Shown: in pieces, positions 63,901 through 64,000 of the stretch
Numbering within the stretch: position 1 is the stretch's first letter
Layout: each line of letters starts with the position of its first letter
Assembly: GCA_964515195.1 (NCBI GenBank)
Contig: CAZETK010000007.1
Location: 9,526 to 73,525, forward strand
Reading direction: 5' to 3'
DNA: 64,000 nt
Source: Ga0074139 sp964515195
GTDB taxonomy: Bacteria; Bdellovibrionota; Bdellovibrionia; Bdellovibrionales; Bdellovibrionaceae
Translations under genes and position numbers: made by a program
Notes under the pieces: generated by a model
What the model was told of the DNA's origin: nothing
What the model saw: the letters and a program-made list of their open reading frames with translations, nothing else
Database searches by the model: none

Positions 63901-64000
63901 GACGATATCGCTGTTGATGTGGGCACTGCTGACGGTAAAATCGTACAAGTGCAAACCGGAGGAAAACTTCCAGCTCTTGATGGATCTAATTTAACCAATA
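57973..64000 (+). CDS. Giant exported fibre protein with repeated modules (5' part, runs off window)
   Basis: The frame from ATG 57973 is open to the window edge, at least 2009 codons, with no stop. A signal peptide (MYVIWILGFILTILGPVVSA) is followed by an N-terminal domain found in Bdellovibrio-type surface fibres (GITYHGRILRPDNLPVTSP, then VQFRIQVKTPGVENCLLWEE). The rest is low in charge, rich in Thr, Ser, Asn, Gly and Ala. It holds tail-fibre-like VITYDQKGRLTAVTTATV, FDGTNWVPSAD, and YadA-head-like beta-roll runs (ASGNNTF..NTASGNNAAA near residue 1540; NTAIGYSALR..NTAVGRNAL near 1770). This matches chimaeric trimeric adhesive fibres. Weak SD (AAAGG). The C-terminus, likely with an S74-type chaperone, is outside. 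Confidence 0.8.
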   Translation, partial: MYVIWILGFILTILGPVVSAGSGITYHGRILRPDNLPVTSPNVQFRIQVKTPGVENCLLWEELQSKDFTNSNGTFTITIGDPNEISRVQTDITNPNTGTPFTLNQVFSNRHNFASGLTSCTVGDSYNPTTSDGRALQVEFRESPAHPWQQMPLAKLNYIPMALNSLQLEGYAAKEFLKIDPTSVYTPLSAGQVNTLMDLIAGTNNQYLKPGDAFSGDVTGTYNATVVEKIRGTNVVSTAPTSGQVLKFDGTNWVPSADDSGVTSDASYSVKGVVQINTDQATSGLYINNGVLALPNVIVADTAIGDAQTIPVITYDQKGRLTAVTTATVDDDTKLPLAGGTMQGSIDMGTNSITNATNIASTNVSTRNVVLNDNDSNTITINAPADVTPGNYTLTLPAVKGVNGQVLALDALGNFEWISPSTGSLTGLTSTNAYLTVDNSTPATPALTVNVGTTANTVAAGDDARFTAALQKTDYALDLADVATCTSVQKPSWNTVNDKWECVAIGTVPESVDFTGNLAGDVTGTQGATVVEKIRGTNVVATAPTNGQVLKFDGTNWVPSADSGLTSETDPNVQAWAKQAPAARFITTGDTLDLATRVPFASADPAVGQDGQTLRWDNSTSTWVWFTPGVAGSGLQSLGGQTGNTQTFASSVDNTKTAPEISSASDVHTFRYPMASTNGVTAGLISKAEYDSFVAKLTSPLTTKGDLLTRDGADHVRLPVGTDGQVLAADSSEASGLKWVTPQSGDITEVVAGNGLTDGGDSGSVTLNVGAGTGIVVNADDIAVDVGTTDGKIVQVQTGGKLPALDGSDLTNLDAGDIASGVLPIARGGTGQGTANDALNALLPTQATHAGKVLQTDGTNTSWQTITSGTVTEVTSANSYISVANTTTTPQITANVGTAANTLAAGDDARIVGALQGADYAIDLADVATCDSDEKPSWNTVSDKWECVAITGFVTDATGFVQDGNTFGADAVLGTNDNFALKFETNNTTHMTILPSGKVGIGETVPTSKLHITANENSSTNGTYSGMNLTLRATPSSGNTSTYSGMGVHAIYMGGGAAPTNTLNGIQAEAVPMDTVTTVRGGHFKGENGMGYSVTDLHGSVSYAHTSSSTTNIYGSKSQANKSIGTLTNGYGSHSEFTTSGPGTGTISSAYGTYSGVYHNQASATITDAYGAYSEVRKPAGTITNGYGVYIGDVEATNKYSLYASDATAPSFFAGNIGVGTGVTSPSSALDVNGVVTQRGIASPAVSPAGQGRIYFDSTSNTFKISQNGGAYADILTSASGTGDITDVTAGAGLTGGASSGNATLAVGAGTGIVVNADDIAVDVGTTDGKIVQVQTGGKLPALDGSNLTNIFPDQTGNSGKVLTTDGSNISWGNASSGTVTEVTSANAYLSVANTTTTPEITANVGTTANTLAAGDDARITGALQASVYAANLADASCSDTQTAYWSTVTDKWACQNIDFSASGAFVDGGNAFGADATLGTNDNFALNLETNGATRMSITKEGYVRVGQYFTPPTLPFEVVGAASLGGAAQTVTGNNALATGFNNTASGNNTFVANTSNTASGNNAAAFGESNQALSRSQFAIGTYGLNLGGNTTTLVSTDPLFTIGNGTTPLNRSNALTMLKNGNLGLGSTDPQTTLDISGAATLRGISAPAVSPAGQGRIYFDLTENKFKVSQNGGIYSDLVLDNAINGSGTATKIPVFSASSTLADSQLTDNGANGVDFGNSTIQFGGTRFIHTPGSDNTFVGKASGSTTPGSENTTVGSKALQNSSTGNTAIGYSALRVTTGGGNTAVGRNALDSNSTGSFNVAIGQDAGTTSIIANANKTGSQNVYIGYDSGPGTATQLSNATAIGYGSRVTASNQVVIGNDSITQTLLKGNVGIGASGPTTALDINGAISQRGMVAPALSPAGQGRIYFDSTSNTFKISQNGGAYADVLTSASGVGDITDVTAGAGLTGGASSGNATLAVGAGTGIVVNADDIAVDVGTADGKIVQVQTGGKLPALDGSNLTN
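58621..58746 (+). repeat. Fibre module A, copy 1
   Basis: Encodes a 42-residue module beginning DVTGTYNATVVEKIRGTNVV and ending KFDGTNWVPSAD. Second copy at 59533-59658 differs at only a few residues. Confidence 0.85.
59281..59487 (+). repeat. Fibre module B, copy 1
   Basis: Encodes about 69 residues with PALTVNVGTTANTVAAGDDA, LDLADVATC and DKWECVAI. Related copies at 60619-60822 and 62146-62346. Each copy has two Cys. Confidence 0.8.
59533..59658 (+). repeat. Fibre module A, copy 2
   Basis: Encodes DVTGTQGATVVEKIRGTNVV through KFDGTNWVPSAD, 42 residues, the same length as copy 1 at 58621-58746. Confidence 0.85.
60277..60411 (+). repeat. Fibre module C, copy 1
   Basis: Encodes VGAGTGIVVNADDIAVDVG, then TDGKIVQVQTGGKLPALDGS. 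Copies also at 61891-62022 and 63868-63999. Confidence 0.85.
60619..60822 (+). repeat. Fibre module B, copy 2
   Basis: Encodes PQITANVGTAANTLAAGDDA, IDLADVATC and DKWECVAI; 68 residues. Confidence 0.8.
61687..61794 (+). repeat. Fibre module D, copy 1
   Basis: Encodes RGIASPAVSPAGQGRIYFD, then STSNTFKISQNGGAYAD; 36 residues. This module opens each larger repeat cycle. Confidence 0.85.
61891..62022 (+). repeat. Fibre module C, copy 2
   Basis: Protein almost identical to copy 3 (63868-63999) over 44 residues, while many third codon positions differ. Confidence 0.85.
62146..62346 (+). repeat. Fibre module B, copy 3
   Basis: Encodes PEITANVGTTANTLAAGDDA, ANLADASC and DKWACQNI; more diverged in its second half than copies 1 and 2. 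Confidence 0.75.
62911..63018 (+). repeat. Fibre module D, copy 2
   Basis: Encodes RGISAPAVSPAGQGRIYFD, then LTENKFKVSQNGGIYSD; 36 residues. Confidence 0.85.
63664..63771 (+). repeat. Fibre module D, copy 3
   Basis: Encodes RGMVAPALSPAGQGRIYFD, then STSNTFKISQNGGAYAD; 36 residues, followed by module C as in copy 1. Confidence 0.85.
63868..63999 (+). repeat. Fibre module C, copy 3
   Basis: Same 44-residue module as copies 1 and 2, ending at the window edge; at residue level it differs from copy 2 by one substitution (Ala for Thr before DGK). Confidence 0.85.

Noticed and set aside
57973..64000. Short repeats in the fibre gene as a CRISPR array
   Set aside because: The repeats are in-frame coding modules of 36-69 residues with irregular spacing and no leader or cas genes.

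Overview
The window looks like chromosome of a free-living, respiring, Gram-negative bacterium of moderate GC. A Bdellovibrionota-like (Bdellovibrio / Oligoflexia relative) origin fits best: a bacterial mevalonate pathway with type 2 IPP isomerase, alternative complex III (ACIII), System II cytochrome c maturation, many lipoproteins and signal peptides, a clade II-type nos cluster, and at the right edge a giant repetitive fibre protein like the chimaeric trimeric fibres of Bdellovibrio. The assignment is an inference; no rRNA gene is present.

Left part (1-17.4 kb): the ancestral translation cluster thrS-infC-rpmI-rplT-pheS-pheT is present in order on the minus strand but is split by two blocks. 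Between infC and rpmI lie a trypsin-like protease, an oppositely oriented exported circularly permuted ATP-grasp protein and an L,D-transpeptidase. Between rplT and pheS lies a five-gene mevalonate operon (idi2-hmgR-pmk-mvaD-mvk), closely spaced behind rplT, plus two rRNA methyltransferase-type genes on the plus strand. infC starts with a rare ATC codon.

17.5-28.4 kb is a respiratory block on the minus strand: ResB/CcsA cytochrome c maturation followed by actABCDEF encoding ACIII, ended by a clear terminator. 28.4-39 kb is a mix of small units: N-formylglutamate amidohydrolase, a cobalamin adenosyltransferase / GNAT-like / mannosyltransferase-like overlapping operon, a BCP peroxiredoxin behind a secreted proline-rich protein, acyl-CoA synthetase, Tat-exported HiPIP, SelO and an exported HNH nuclease. 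39-48 kb holds a 1186-residue SNF2 helicase, a 67-residue protein behind a near-perfect sigma-54 promoter, small envelope proteins, a PNPOx-type protein, murI with a CBS-less IMPDH/GMP reductase, and tRNA-Leu(UAA).

47.8-54.6 kb is a nitrous oxide reduction cluster: a lipoprotein cytochrome c divergent from nosZ-nosB-nosL-nosD-nosF-nosY, with a long inverted repeat between the divergent genes. A P-type ATPase with an extended -10 promoter and a Rossmann-fold protein follow. From 57,973 to the window end runs one open frame of at least 2009 codons: a signal-peptide-bearing fibre protein built of repeated modules and YadA-head-like beta-roll segments. This fibre and the sigma-54-controlled small protein are the most promising parts for new biology.
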